Source of the DNA: Lentihominibacter hominis
GTDB lineage: Bacteria > Bacillota > Clostridia > Peptostreptococcales > Anaerovoracaceae
Assembly (NCBI RefSeq): GCF_014385065.1
Contig: NZ_JACRTA010000002.1
Coordinates: 248,001-312,000, forward strand
Direction: 5' to 3'
Length of the DNA: 64,000 nt
Position numbers and translations under genes: made by a program. The notes beneath the pieces were generated by a model, which was not told the DNA's origin, ran no database searches, and saw only the letters and a program-made list of their open reading frames with translations. Below, piece after piece: positions 27,776 through 35,474 of this stretch; the stretch's first letter is position 1, and each line of letters begins with the position of its first letter.

Positions 27776-29734
27776 ATGAAGAACGCAGTAAAATCAATAA
27801 TTGTAGCTGTTATCACTATGCTGACGGTGATGTTTGGGAGTTTTGTAAATATTAGTGTTTTTACAGTATCTGCTGCAGATGAGAAGAGTGACTCGATGAC
27901 CGGTGCCAGTAAGGTATCGGTCATTTTTACTCATGATATGCATTCACATATGGATGGAGACAAGAATGAAGAAAATGGGAGAATAATTGAGACAGGGGGT
28001 TTTGGCAGGCTGAGTACTGTCGTGAAGAATATAAAGGATACATATCCTGAGAGTTTTCTTTTAGATGGAGGCGATTTTTCTATGGGAACATCGTATCAGA
28101 CAATATTTTCAGAAGAGGCTCCTGAATTGAGAATGATGGGATATTTAGGGTTTGATGCTACGACTTTGGGAAATCATGAATTTGATTACAGAGCAGAAGG
28201 TCTTGCATCTATGTTAGAAGCAGCGGTTTTATCAGGCGATGATATTCCCATGATTCTGGCAGCTAATATTGACTGGGAGGCAACTGTAAGAGATTCAGAA
28301 CTTAGGGAGAATGCCGAAAAACTAAAAAAAGCATGCAGTGACTATGGCATTTCGGATTATGCTGTAATAGAACACAATGGAGTAAAAGTTGCAGTTTTCG
28401 GCCTTATGGGCGAATCTGCCGCTGAATATGCTCCTGAGAGTGGACTGATATTCAAAGATGCATCTGAAACAGCTGAAGAAGTGGTGCATACAATAAAAAA
28501 GAGTGAAGATGTGGATATGATAATATGCCTTTCTCATTGCGGCACTATAGAGAACGAAAATGACAGTTTGAAAAACACAGAAGATTATGTGCTGGCTGAA
28601 GAGATCCCCGATATAGATCTGATAATCAGTGCACATACTCATACTATTTTTGACGAACCGATAAAGGTGGGAGAGACATATATTGTTTCGTGCGGCAGCT
28701 ATAATAAAAATGTGGGACATGCGGTACTGGAAAGGGATAAGAATACAGGAAGATTTAATATAAAGTCATATGAGCTGATTCCTTTGGATGAGAATGTCGA
28801 AAGCGATAATGATATTGAAAATGAACTGGAAGAATATCGTCTTTCGGCAGATAAGAAGTATTTCAGTAATTATGGATACAGTGTTGGACAAGTAATCGCT
28901 AATAATGATGTGGAGTTTTCTTCAATAGATGAGTTTGGTCTTATGCAGGGTGAGGAGCCTTTAGGAAATCTTATTGCTGATTCATATAGATATGCTGTAA
29001 AGGAGTATACAGAAAGTGATGTGGATGTGGCCATTGTCCCTCATGGAGTTGTCAGAGGGAGTCTGCTTAAAGGTGACATTACTGTTTCGGATGTATTTAA
29101 TGTGAGTTCTCTCGGATATGGAAAGGATGGAAAAGCCGGATATCCCCTTGTGAAAGCGTATCTTACAGGTAAAGAATTGAAAGCTGTAGCAGAGGTCGAT
29201 GTCAGCATTTCTGATTTTATGGGGGTGGCGAGACTGTATTTATCAGGACTTGAGTATTCATGGAATCCACATAGACTCATACTGAATAGGGCTGTTGATG
29301 TCAGATATAATGACGGCAGAGAAGCTGGCTATGTCGAAGATGACAAATTGTACAGCGTAACTGCAGACCTTTATTCCTGTCAAATGTTAGGAGCTGTTAA
29401 AGATAAATCTTTAGGCCTTTTAAAAATAGAACCTAAAGATGAAAATGGCGATATAATAGAGGATTTTGAAGAACATATAGTTTATGCCGGAAGCAGTGAG
29501 CTTAAAGCGTGGTATGCTCTGGCATCATATATAGATTCTTTTGAAGATAACAGGATCCCATCGTATTACAGCAAGACTCATGAAAGAAAAGTAAAGATAG
29601 AAAGTTGGATGCCGACGGAAATTCTAAAACAGCCTAATAAAATTTTCTTTATAGTTACTGCAGCAGTAATGGTATTAATTATTGTTATAGTAATTGTCAT
29701 ACGTATGGTAGGTAATCGGATAAGGAATTTATAA
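27776..29734 (+). CDS. Cell-surface 5'-nucleotidase / UshA-like metallophosphatase
   Basis: 652 aa. A signal peptide (residues 1-35, SIIVAVITMLTVMFGSFVN) and a C-terminal membrane anchor (IFFIVTAAVMVLIIVIVIVI, about 622-641) place it outside the membrane. The metallophosphatase domain has FTHDMHSHM (normally THTNDxHG-like), LDGGDFSMGTSY, GNHEFDYR (metal and catalytic His), CLSHCG and ISAHTHT. A 5'-nucleotidase C-terminal substrate domain follows (GNLIADSYRYAV, GVVRGSL, AYLTGKELKAV). It probably hydrolyses extracellular nucleotides or related phosphoesters; exact specificity is unknown. The ATG abuts the sppA stop. Confidence 0.88.
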   Translation: MKNAVKSIIVAVITMLTVMFGSFVNISVFTVSAADEKSDSMTGASKVSVIFTHDMHSHMDGDKNEENGRIIETGGFGRLSTVVKNIKDTYPESFLLDGGDFSMGTSYQTIFSEEAPELRMMGYLGFDATTLGNHEFDYRAEGLASMLEAAVLSGDDIPMILAANIDWEATVRDSELRENAEKLKKACSDYGISDYAVIEHNGVKVAVFGLMGESAAEYAPESGLIFKDASETAEEVVHTIKKSEDVDMIICLSHCGTIENENDSLKNTEDYVLAEEIPDIDLIISAHTHTIFDEPIKVGETYIVSCGSYNKNVGHAVLERDKNTGRFNIKSYELIPLDENVESDNDIENELEEYRLSADKKYFSNYGYSVGQVIANNDVEFSSIDEFGLMQGEEPLGNLIADSYRYAVKEYTESDVDVAIVPHGVVRGSLLKGDITVSDVFNVSSLGYGKDGKAGYPLVKAYLTGKELKAVAEVDVSISDFMGVARLYLSGLEYSWNPHRLILNRAVDVRYNDGREAGYVEDDKLYSVTADLYSCQMLGAVKDKSLGLLKIEPKDENGDIIEDFEEHIVYAGSSELKAWYALASYIDSFEDNRIPSYYSKTHERKVKIESWMPTEILKQPNKIFFIVTAAVMVLIIVIVIVIRMVGNRIRNL

Positions 29735-29827
29735 TTATATGAGAATGTTTAACATTTGAGAGGGCTAAGTCTTATTAAAATATTATATCTTATTGTGATA
29801 AAAATCTATTTTACTGTGGAAACTCAC

Positions 29828-29856
29828 TTGACATCTAAAAATTCAAATGATAGTAT
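29828..29856 (+). promoter_or_regulatory. Promoter of the T-box leader and trpXYZ
   Basis: TTGACA (29828-29833), a 17-bp spacer and TAGTAT (29851-29856). The expected start near 29863 would give a leader of about 600 nt before trpX. Confidence 0.7.
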
Positions 29857-29874
29857 ATTGACATATGAATACTA

Positions 29875-30156
29875 AACCGAAGACGAGGAAGTAAAACTGA
29901 TATACGATTTTTAAGAGAGTCCGGGACGGTGAGAGCCGGATAAATGCAGTTTCAGTAAATGGGCCTCCGAGGGCAAGGTGAAAGAATAGCCTGATAGATA
30001 AGAAAAGATAGAAAGGTTTTTTCGAGTAGCTGAGACGCGATGCCGGCGTAACGGGCAGGGAGTGTGACGGCACTCTGCAGAGAGAATGCATCTAGCATTA
30101 AACAAGGTGGTACCGCAGGCAAACGCTTGTCCTTGAGAGAGGACGAGCGTTTTTTT
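29875..30156 (+). promoter_or_regulatory. T-box riboswitch, tryptophan specifier
   Basis: Landmarks in order: GAAGACGAGGAAGTA (5' end of Stem I), AGAGAGTCCGGG with GGTGAGAGCCGG (distal Stem I), specifier TGG (29960-29962, Trp) followed by GCCTCCGAG, then the T-box core AACAAGGTGGTACCGC (30101-30116, TGGT pairs the tRNA acceptor end). A terminator closes it: AAACGCTTGTCC (30121-30132) pairs with GGACGAGCGTTT (30141-30152), followed by T residues. Uncharged tRNA-Trp should stabilise the antiterminator and switch on the transporter. Confidence 0.92.
30121..30156 (+). terminator. T-box-controlled intrinsic terminator
   Basis: A 12-bp stem (one G-T pair) with an 8-nt loop and seven T residues (30150-30156). 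It is mutually exclusive with the T-box antiterminator pairing around 30101-30120. Confidence 0.9.
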
Positions 30157-30465
30157 ATGACATGGTCGTATCTTGAAGCCATAGCATGAAATCTATGATT
30201 TCGCAGCAGGGCTCATGTAAGGGTTTCTCCAATTTTTGATTTGGAGGAATCTACCGTAAAATACGGCGAGAACGTGTCTTAAAGGTGCTTCTACGCAGCT
30301 TTGCTGCTGCTCTGTCCGTTTTCCCGAGCGAATTACTTTGATCTTAGGAAAAAAGGCAGGTAAAACACAGGATCATCTTAAAATTTGCAGAGAATCACGA
30401 GAGCAGTTAAAGACCGGAAAATGCAGAGAAAGGAGAGCGCGGGCAGGTGCTTGCGCAGAGAAGAA
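30157..30465 (+). other. Unassigned 309-nt structured leader between T-box and trpX
   Basis: No recognised RNA family. Small hairpins are visible: GAAATC/GATTTC (30188-30202), CTCCAA/TTGGAG (about 30226-30246), CCGTA/TACGG (about 30254-30266), GCAGC/GCTGC (about 30296-30308) and a GC-rich hairpin GCGC...GCGC (about 30436-30455) directly before the start. A possible 10-codon ORF, MTWSYLEAIA (30157-30189), starts right after the T-box T-run and contains Trp and Tyr codons. Confidence 0.5.
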
Positions 30466-31461
30466 ATGAAGAAGAAGAGTTTAGCGATTTTTATAGCCAT
30501 ATTGGCAGCCATGTCGATAGTATTAGCAGGCTGCGGAGAATCCGGCAAAGGGGGAGAAGATACTGTTAAGATAGGAATAGTTCAGCTTGTTGAACATACG
30601 TCTCTTGATCAGATAAGGGAAGCTATCATAGCTCAGCTTGAAGAAGAAGGATATGTGGATGGAGAAAATATAGAAATAGATTATCAAAACGCTCAGAATG
30701 AACAGTCAAACCTCAAGACTATCTGTCAGGGCTTTGTGGCAGATGACGTTGATGTGATCGTTTCCATAACGACTCCGGCTACACAGGTAGCGATGGGTGA
30801 AACAAAAGATATTCCTATTGTATTTTCAGCTGTTACAGATCCTGTGGCCGCTGAAGTGGTCGCTGATATGGAGAAACCGGGCGGGAATGTTACCGGTACA
30901 TCGGATGTTATTTCTGTGGAAAAGATAATGGGACTTGCGCAGGAGATAACACCAGGATTTAAGACGATAGGGACACTTTATAATTCAAGTGAGACAAATT
31001 CAGTTTCAGCTGTAGAAGCTTTGAAAGAATTTGCAGAAAAAAATTCTTTGGAAGTGATAGAATCAGCTATAACAAGTACTAATGAGATACAGCCGGCTGC
31101 TCAGAATCTGGCTAAGAAATGTGATATAGTATTCTCTCCTACAGATAATACTGTAGCATCGTCTATAGCAACTGCCAATCAGGTTTTCATAGAGTCAAAG
31201 ATCCCCTTTTATGTAGGTGCTGATTCAATGGTAAAGGACGGAGCTTTTGCCACTTATGGCGTTGATTATGAGTATCTCGGCCAGCAGACAGCAGATATGG
31301 TGGCAGAGATAATTAACGGAGCAGATCCTGGGGAAATGCCTGTAAGAACTATGGATGAGATGGCTATATATATCAACAGCCAGACTGCGGCTGATATGGG
31401 AATAACTATACCTCAGGATATTCTTGATAAAGCAACTGATTTAGCAAAGGAAGATTTATAA
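30466..31461 (+). CDS. trpX: Tryptophan-type ABC transporter substrate-binding lipoprotein
   Basis: 331 aa from the ATG at 30466. This start gives a clean lipoprotein signal, MKKKSLAIFIAILAAM, ending at the lipobox VLAGC (Cys about 23). In-frame upstream codons (TTG 30451, ATG 30421) would add a basic leader without a better ribosome site. The mature part is an ABC_sub_bind-type (PF04392-like) periplasmic fold: IGIVQLVEHTSLDQIREAII, VDVIVSITTPATQVAM, DIPIVFSAVTDPVAAEVV and GATFATYGVDY-like regions. Members next to Trp T-boxes are the TrpX of TrpXYZ. The Trp specifier supports tryptophan as ligand. Confidence 0.85.
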   Translation: MKKKSLAIFIAILAAMSIVLAGCGESGKGGEDTVKIGIVQLVEHTSLDQIREAIIAQLEEEGYVDGENIEIDYQNAQNEQSNLKTICQGFVADDVDVIVSITTPATQVAMGETKDIPIVFSAVTDPVAAEVVADMEKPGGNVTGTSDVISVEKIMGLAQEITPGFKTIGTLYNSSETNSVSAVEALKEFAEKNSLEVIESAITSTNEIQPAAQNLAKKCDIVFSPTDNTVASSIATANQVFIESKIPFYVGADSMVKDGAFATYGVDYEYLGQQTADMVAEIINGADPGEMPVRTMDEMAIYINSQTAADMGITIPQDILDKATDLAKEDL

Positions 31462-31462
31462 A

Positions 31463-32395
31463 ATGTTAATTGTTACATTACTTGAAGCGTTAGAACTGGG
31501 ACTGATATATTCTATACTGGCTTTAGGAGTATTTTTGTCATTTCGGACACTCAATACACCGGATTTGACAGTAGATGGCAGTATTGTAACAGGAGCCGCT
31601 GTTTCTGCTGTGATGTGTACTGCGGCTTCCGGAATGGAACCGACAGCGCAGACTCTGATGTGTATCCTTGGATTGATCTTGGCTTTTGTGTTTGGTATGG
31701 GCGCAGGAGCCATAACAGCTTTGCTCAACACAAAGCTGAAGATTCAGTCACTTCTCGCAGGCATATTGGTAATGCTGGGGATATATTCTATAAATTTACG
31801 GATACAAGGCAAAGCCAATGTTAATCTCAACAGTACTCCTACACTTTATAAAACAGTAGAAAACGCTATGAATGGATTCAGATGGAGTTCTATAGTTTTT
31901 GGTCTTATCATAGCCGCTGTTGTGATATTCTTCATGTTTGCTTTTTTGAAGACAAGGAAAGGCTTTGCACTGAGAGCTACAGGTGACAATGAGGAGATGG
32001 TAAGAGCAGCAGGTATAAGCAGTGATAATATGAAGCTTCTTGGACTTTCGGTATCAAATGGCCTGGTGGGGCTGGCAGGAGGCATGCTCGCTCAGTATCA
32101 GGGTTATTCAGACGTAGGAATGGGCACTGGTATGGTAGTTATAGGTCTGGCTTCTGTTATTATTGGTGAAGTACTGTTCGGAACCGGAGGACTGTTAAGA
32201 AGGCTTATAGCTGTAGCGCTTGGGGCTGTGGTTTACAGAATGGTTATAGGTGTTGCACTTTATCTGGGAATGCCGCCTACAGATCTTAAACTTGTGTCTG
32301 CGGTTATAGTAACTATCGCACTTGCCATGGGAATGCTCGGAGAAAATTTTTCTCTCAGGAAGAAAAGATCAAAGGCAGGTGAAAGAAATGCTTAA
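31463..32395 (+). CDS. trpY: ABC transporter permease (TrpY-like)
   Basis: 310 aa and about nine hydrophobic segments, with AAGGAAG upstream. SILALGVFLSFRTLNTPDLTVDGSI (residues about 13-37), LLAGILVMLGIYSINLRIQG and LGLSVSNGLVGLAGGMLAQYQG follow the branched-chain/ribose-type permease pattern of this transporter class. The conserved coupling stretch GFALRATGDNEEMVRAAGI (about 168-186) would touch the ATPase. It is one base away from trpX and overlaps trpZ by 8 bp, so the three form one transcription unit under the T-box. Confidence 0.85.
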   Translation: MLIVTLLEALELGLIYSILALGVFLSFRTLNTPDLTVDGSIVTGAAVSAVMCTAASGMEPTAQTLMCILGLILAFVFGMGAGAITALLNTKLKIQSLLAGILVMLGIYSINLRIQGKANVNLNSTPTLYKTVENAMNGFRWSSIVFGLIIAAVVIFFMFAFLKTRKGFALRATGDNEEMVRAAGISSDNMKLLGLSVSNGLVGLAGGMLAQYQGYSDVGMGTGMVVIGLASVIIGEVLFGTGGLLRRLIAVALGAVVYRMVIGVALYLGMPPTDLKLVSAVIVTIALAMGMLGENFSLRKKRSKAGERNA

Positions 32396-33161
32396 AATAG
32401 AGAATCTTACAAAGATATTCGCTAAAGGAACCATAAATGAAATGACTGCCCTAGATGGTGTGAATTTTCATGGAGCTTCCGGAGATTTTATAACTATAAT
32501 AGGAAGCAACGGAGCCGGTAAATCTACTTTGATGAATTCTATAGCTGGAGTTTTTCCTGTGGACAGTGGGAAAATAGTTCTGGATGGCAAAGATATGTCA
32601 GATATGCCGGAACATAAGAGAGCAAAAATGATTGGGCGTGTTTTTCAGGATCCTTTAAAGGGAACTGCTTTTGATATGACTATAGAAGAAAACCTTTCCA
32701 TAGCCTATAATAAAAAGCGGAGAAGGGGTTTGCAGGCAGGTATCAGCAGATCGGACAGAGAACTGTTTAAAGAAAAACTTGCATTGCTTGGGATGGGTCT
32801 TGAGGATAGGATGAAGGAAAAAGTCAGATTGCTTTCCGGTGGACAGAGACAAGCGCTGACTCTTTTCATGGCGGTGATCGCAGAGCCTAAACTTCTTCTT
32901 CTTGATGAACATACGGCGGCGCTGGATCCTTCCGCAGCTAAAAAGGTGCTTGAGTTGACGGATTATTTTGCAGATAATGATAAATTATGCACTATGATGA
33001 TAACTCATAATATGAAAGCTGCTTTGGAGCATGGGAACAGGACTATATTAATGCAGTCAGGTAAAATAAAAATGGATATCAGCGGCGATGAACGGAAAAA
33101 AATGACAGTAGAAAAGCTAATTGAAAAGTTTGAGATAGATAATGACAGAATGCTGCTTTGA
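32388..33161 (+). CDS. trpZ: ABC transporter ATP-binding protein (TrpZ-like)
   Basis: 257 aa from the ATG at 32388, with AGGTGAAAG upstream; in-frame codons further 5' lie inside the permease gene. Walker A GSNGAGKST (residues about 39-47), Q-loop FQDPL, signature LLSGGQRQAL (about 143-152), Walker B LLLLDEHTAALDP and switch His in MITHNMKAAL are all intact. It powers the TrpXYZ importer. An intrinsic terminator follows. Confidence 0.87.
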   Translation: MLKIENLTKIFAKGTINEMTALDGVNFHGASGDFITIIGSNGAGKSTLMNSIAGVFPVDSGKIVLDGKDMSDMPEHKRAKMIGRVFQDPLKGTAFDMTIEENLSIAYNKKRRRGLQAGISRSDRELFKEKLALLGMGLEDRMKEKVRLLSGGQRQALTLFMAVIAEPKLLLLDEHTAALDPSAAKKVLELTDYFADNDKLCTMMITHNMKAALEHGNRTILMQSGKIKMDISGDERKKMTVEKLIEKFEIDNDRMLL

Positions 33162-33182
33162 TAAAGAATTGTTATTTATACG

Positions 33183-33225
33183 AAACGGTATGGCCTACAG
33201 ATTGGTCATACCGTTTTTGGTTTTT
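33183..33225 (+). terminator. Terminator of trpXYZ
   Basis: AAACGGTATGGCC (33183-33195) pairs with GGTCATACCGTTT (33204-33216), with one G-T, around an 8-nt loop. T-runs follow. It also lies just beyond the stop of the convergent MerR gene and may serve both. Confidence 0.85.
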
Positions 33226-33227
33226 GA

Positions 33228-34010
33228 TTATCTATGCAGATATACTTGTATTTGATAGTGCCACTGCAATATACCGGATATGATGATTTGCTGTACGATG
33301 AATTCAGGTTCTGTATGATAATCGGTTTTTACTGTCTGCAATACCTCGTCGATCTTTTTTATCCGATTTTCTTCGTTGCAGGAAGAGCATAAATAGTATC
33401 CTTCGGGAAGTATTTTTAAACCGTCTGCATTACCATAGCGGATACATAGAGCAAATAATCTTGATATACCATTTTCAGTATAGACTCCTGCCAGATCTTC
33501 AAATAAAAAAGACTGTTTTTCTTCCGGGTCGATTTTGTCGTAAAAGTGTTTCAGATAGTTCCAAAGATTATCAAGTGCAGGAGATTTTAAATTGTCAGAA
33601 AGCATGATTACTCGTTTTGTGAAATATTTTACAGTAACATCTTCTGCGGGAGTTTGATATTGCAGCTTACTTTTATAATCTGCTTTTGCAGCTTGTATTT
33701 TTTGTTTACTGTATTGCAAATCTGCAATTTTTTCATCGGCTTTTTTCTCTGCTTCTGTCAAAAAATCGATCACTTTGTTTAAATCATCATATTCAAGAAC
33801 TTCTTTTATAGCTTTCAGAGGCAAATCCATTTTCTGCAGAGAGCATATTGTATTTAAACGTATTATATCTTCTTCTGAATAGTAGCGATAATTTGTTCGT
33901 TCATCTTTTTTGCTTGGTTTTAAAAGACCTATACGGTCATAATGACGGAGCGTTTCGCTTGTAACATTTGTTTTTTTTGCAGCTGCACTTATTGAAAAGT
34001 ATTTTTTCAT
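33228..34010 (-). CDS. MerR-family regulator with BmrR/GyrI-like effector domain
   Basis: 260 aa from the ATG at 34010, with AGAGGAC 10 bp upstream; an in-frame GTG at 34043 lies inside the likely operator. MerR DNA-binding domain: YFSISAAAKKTNVTSETLRH, YDRIGLLKPSKKD, RTNYRYYSEEDIIRLNTI (residues about 3-55). Then a linker coiled coil (about 80-115) and a C-terminal domain with KILPEGYYLCSSCNEENR (about 190-207), resembling the ligand pocket of BmrR-type multidrug sensors. It likely responds to a hydrophobic ligand and activates the divergent lipoprotein gene by untwisting its 19-bp-spaced promoter. It ends close to, and convergent with, trpZ. Confidence 0.85.
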   Translation of the reverse strand: MKKYFSISAAAKKTNVTSETLRHYDRIGLLKPSKKDERTNYRYYSEEDIIRLNTICSLQKMDLPLKAIKEVLEYDDLNKVIDFLTEAEKKADEKIADLQYSKQKIQAAKADYKSKLQYQTPAEDVTVKYFTKRVIMLSDNLKSPALDNLWNYLKHFYDKIDPEEKQSFLFEDLAGVYTENGISRLFALCIRYGNADGLKILPEGYYLCSSCNEENRIKKIDEVLQTVKTDYHTEPEFIVQQIIISGILQWHYQIQVYLHR

Positions 34011-34025
34011 TTGTATATTGTCCTC

Positions 34026-34056
34026 TTGACTTTTGTGTTGCACAAAGGTTTAGAAT
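34026..34056 (+). promoter_or_regulatory. MerR-type promoter with 19-bp spacer and central palindrome
   Basis: TTGACT (34026-34031) and TAGAAT (34051-34056) are separated by 19 bp. The spacer holds the perfect palindrome TTTGTG-TTG-CACAAA (34032-34046). This geometry is the hallmark of MerR-activated promoters. It reads toward the lipoprotein gene at 34158. Confidence 0.75.
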
Positions 34057-34058
34057 AC

Positions 34059-34087
34059 ATCTTAATATGGAGAAACGATAATGTCAA
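34059..34087 (-). promoter_or_regulatory. Probable promoter of the MerR-family gene
   Basis: On the minus strand, TTGACA (34082-34087), a 17-bp spacer and TAAGAT (34059-34064). The start point near 34052 would lie on the -10 of the opposing MerR-type promoter. Bound regulator would therefore also repress its own gene. Confidence 0.55.
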
Positions 34088-34157
34088 TAATAAAGATTCT
34101 TATTATCTCCGGGAATATTAAAAAGAAAATAATTTAAATGTAAAGGAGTAGTATGCT

Positions 34158-34820
34158 ATGAAAAAAACAATTCTATTTTTTATACTTCTTATGTTGGGAA
34201 TAACTGTATTAACAGGTTGTGATGATAAAGGCGAGTCTTTTAAACGGGAAGTTTATACAGTTGATTCAGAATTGATTAAAAAGATCGAGATTAACGTTCA
34301 GGACCGGTTGATAGAAGTATCATCATCGGATGATAATCAGATTCATATTGATTATTCACAAAACAGTAAAGAGTACTATAATATTTCTGTTTCTGATGCT
34401 CATTTGGTTATGACTGCGGACAATAGCAAGGAATGGACGGATTATATCGGAGTTAAGCCATCAGAGGAAAATCGCATAATATCTTTGAGGATACCGGATA
34501 AACTTTTGGATACACTGATTTTATCTACTACCAATGAGGATATCAAACTTTGTGAGCTGTCTGCAGTTGGCAATATATCTGTTTCGGTAAGTGGAGGCAA
34601 TATATCATTTGAAAAACTGGATGCAGATGATTCTATTACACTTATCTCAAAAAACGGGAATATATCCGGCTTGATTATAGGCAGTTATGATGATTTTGAT
34701 ATCACTTGTGAAACAAAGAAAGGTAAGAGTAATCTGCCGTCAGATAAGCAAGGAGGATCGAAAATTTTAAAGGTTTCTAATAATAATGGAGATACTGATA
34801 TAGAGTTTTCCGATAAATAA
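34158..34820 (+). CDS. DUF4097-like beta-strand-repeat lipoprotein
   Basis: 220 aa, AAAGGAG upstream. Lipoprotein signal peptide MKKTILFFILLMLGITVLTGC (Cys about 21), so it is anchored outside the membrane. The rest is rich in short beta strands with repeated motifs of the type ISVSVSGGNISFEKL, ITLISKNGNISG and LKVSNNNGDTDIEF (residues about 140-216), as in DUF4097 beta-helix proteins. Function of the family is unknown. A MerR-type promoter drives it, so it should be induced by the effector of the divergent regulator. A strong terminator makes it monocistronic. Confidence 0.75.
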   Translation: MKKTILFFILLMLGITVLTGCDDKGESFKREVYTVDSELIKKIEINVQDRLIEVSSSDDNQIHIDYSQNSKEYYNISVSDAHLVMTADNSKEWTDYIGVKPSEENRIISLRIPDKLLDTLILSTTNEDIKLCELSAVGNISVSVSGGNISFEKLDADDSITLISKNGNISGLIIGSYDDFDITCETKKGKSNLPSDKQGGSKILKVSNNNGDTDIEFSDK

Positions 34821-34871
34821 AAATATGCGAAGAAGGTCTTTACAAAGATCATTCTTCGCATATTTGTTTTT
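34821..34871 (+). terminator. Terminator after the DUF4097-like gene
   Basis: AAATATGCGAAGAA (34821-34834) pairs with TTCTTCGCATATTT (34852-34865), with an inner extension of the stem, and the T-run follows. Confidence 0.88.
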
Positions 34872-34999
34872 GTGAATGAGGTTTGCCGTCTCTTAATGCA
34901 TACAAGTATTATTAACAAGTTTTACTTATGTATTTTTGGAGACCATTGATTTTAGTTACGTATATGTTTTATAACGTTTATTGTATTCATTGCCATTAG

Positions 35000-35224
35000 A
35001 TCGTTGAAATTCAGAGCTTTTTGTTAAGTGTTAAATAAAATGAATAAAGCTGTGGATAACTATGATGTCAAATTTATTCTTGACAGCTTAAATCGTTGAA
35101 AAATATGGTTTTTTAAAAAAATAGTTATGCACAGCCTTCGTTGGATAAAATTGTATACAATCGTTGAAGTTCTGTGGATAACTCCCTATAATGCTGAAAA
35201 ATCGGGACTTATACACTTGTTGAA
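35000..35224. repeat. Iteron-like ATCGTTGAA repeats
   Basis: Exact ATCGTTGAA occurs at 35000-35008, 35092-35100 and 35160-35168, all in the same direction. A related CTTGTTGAA lies at 35216-35224, and TTCGTTGGA near 35137-35145. They alternate with DnaA boxes in a 300-bp AT-rich gap. Confidence 0.6.
35051..35217. promoter_or_regulatory. DnaA-box cluster in a 650-bp gene-free gap
   Basis: Perfect TTATNCACA boxes: TGTGGATAA at 35051-35059 (minus), TTATGCACA at 35125-35133 (plus) and TGTGGATAA at 35173-35181 (minus). A one-mismatch box TTATACACT lies at 35209-35217. The flanks to about 35450 are very AT-rich and hold no gene I can see. The rest of the 34872-35474 gap shows no other recognisable element. 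Confidence 0.7.
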
Positions 35225-35474
35225 AGTTGTCACATCAAATAGTGATATTAGTTAACATAAAACTAAACATTGGATAAAACAAATTGCATCAGTAAAATTT
35301 TTTATATAACAATAAAGTAATGATTTCCTGTCAAATTAATAATTACGATTAGGAAAATATTTATTGAACTTCTTAAAAAATAAATAAAATGAATAATTTG
35401 TTTTATTTAAATATTCTGTTAATATCTTACCCATAATCATTACTATTTCAGTTTTGGTGAAAGGAGTTTTATCT

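Noticed and set aside
34872-35474. The DnaA-box gap as the chromosomal origin
   Set aside because: dnaA, dnaN and rpmH are absent, and genes on both sides run in the same direction, whereas strand bias normally flips at oriC.
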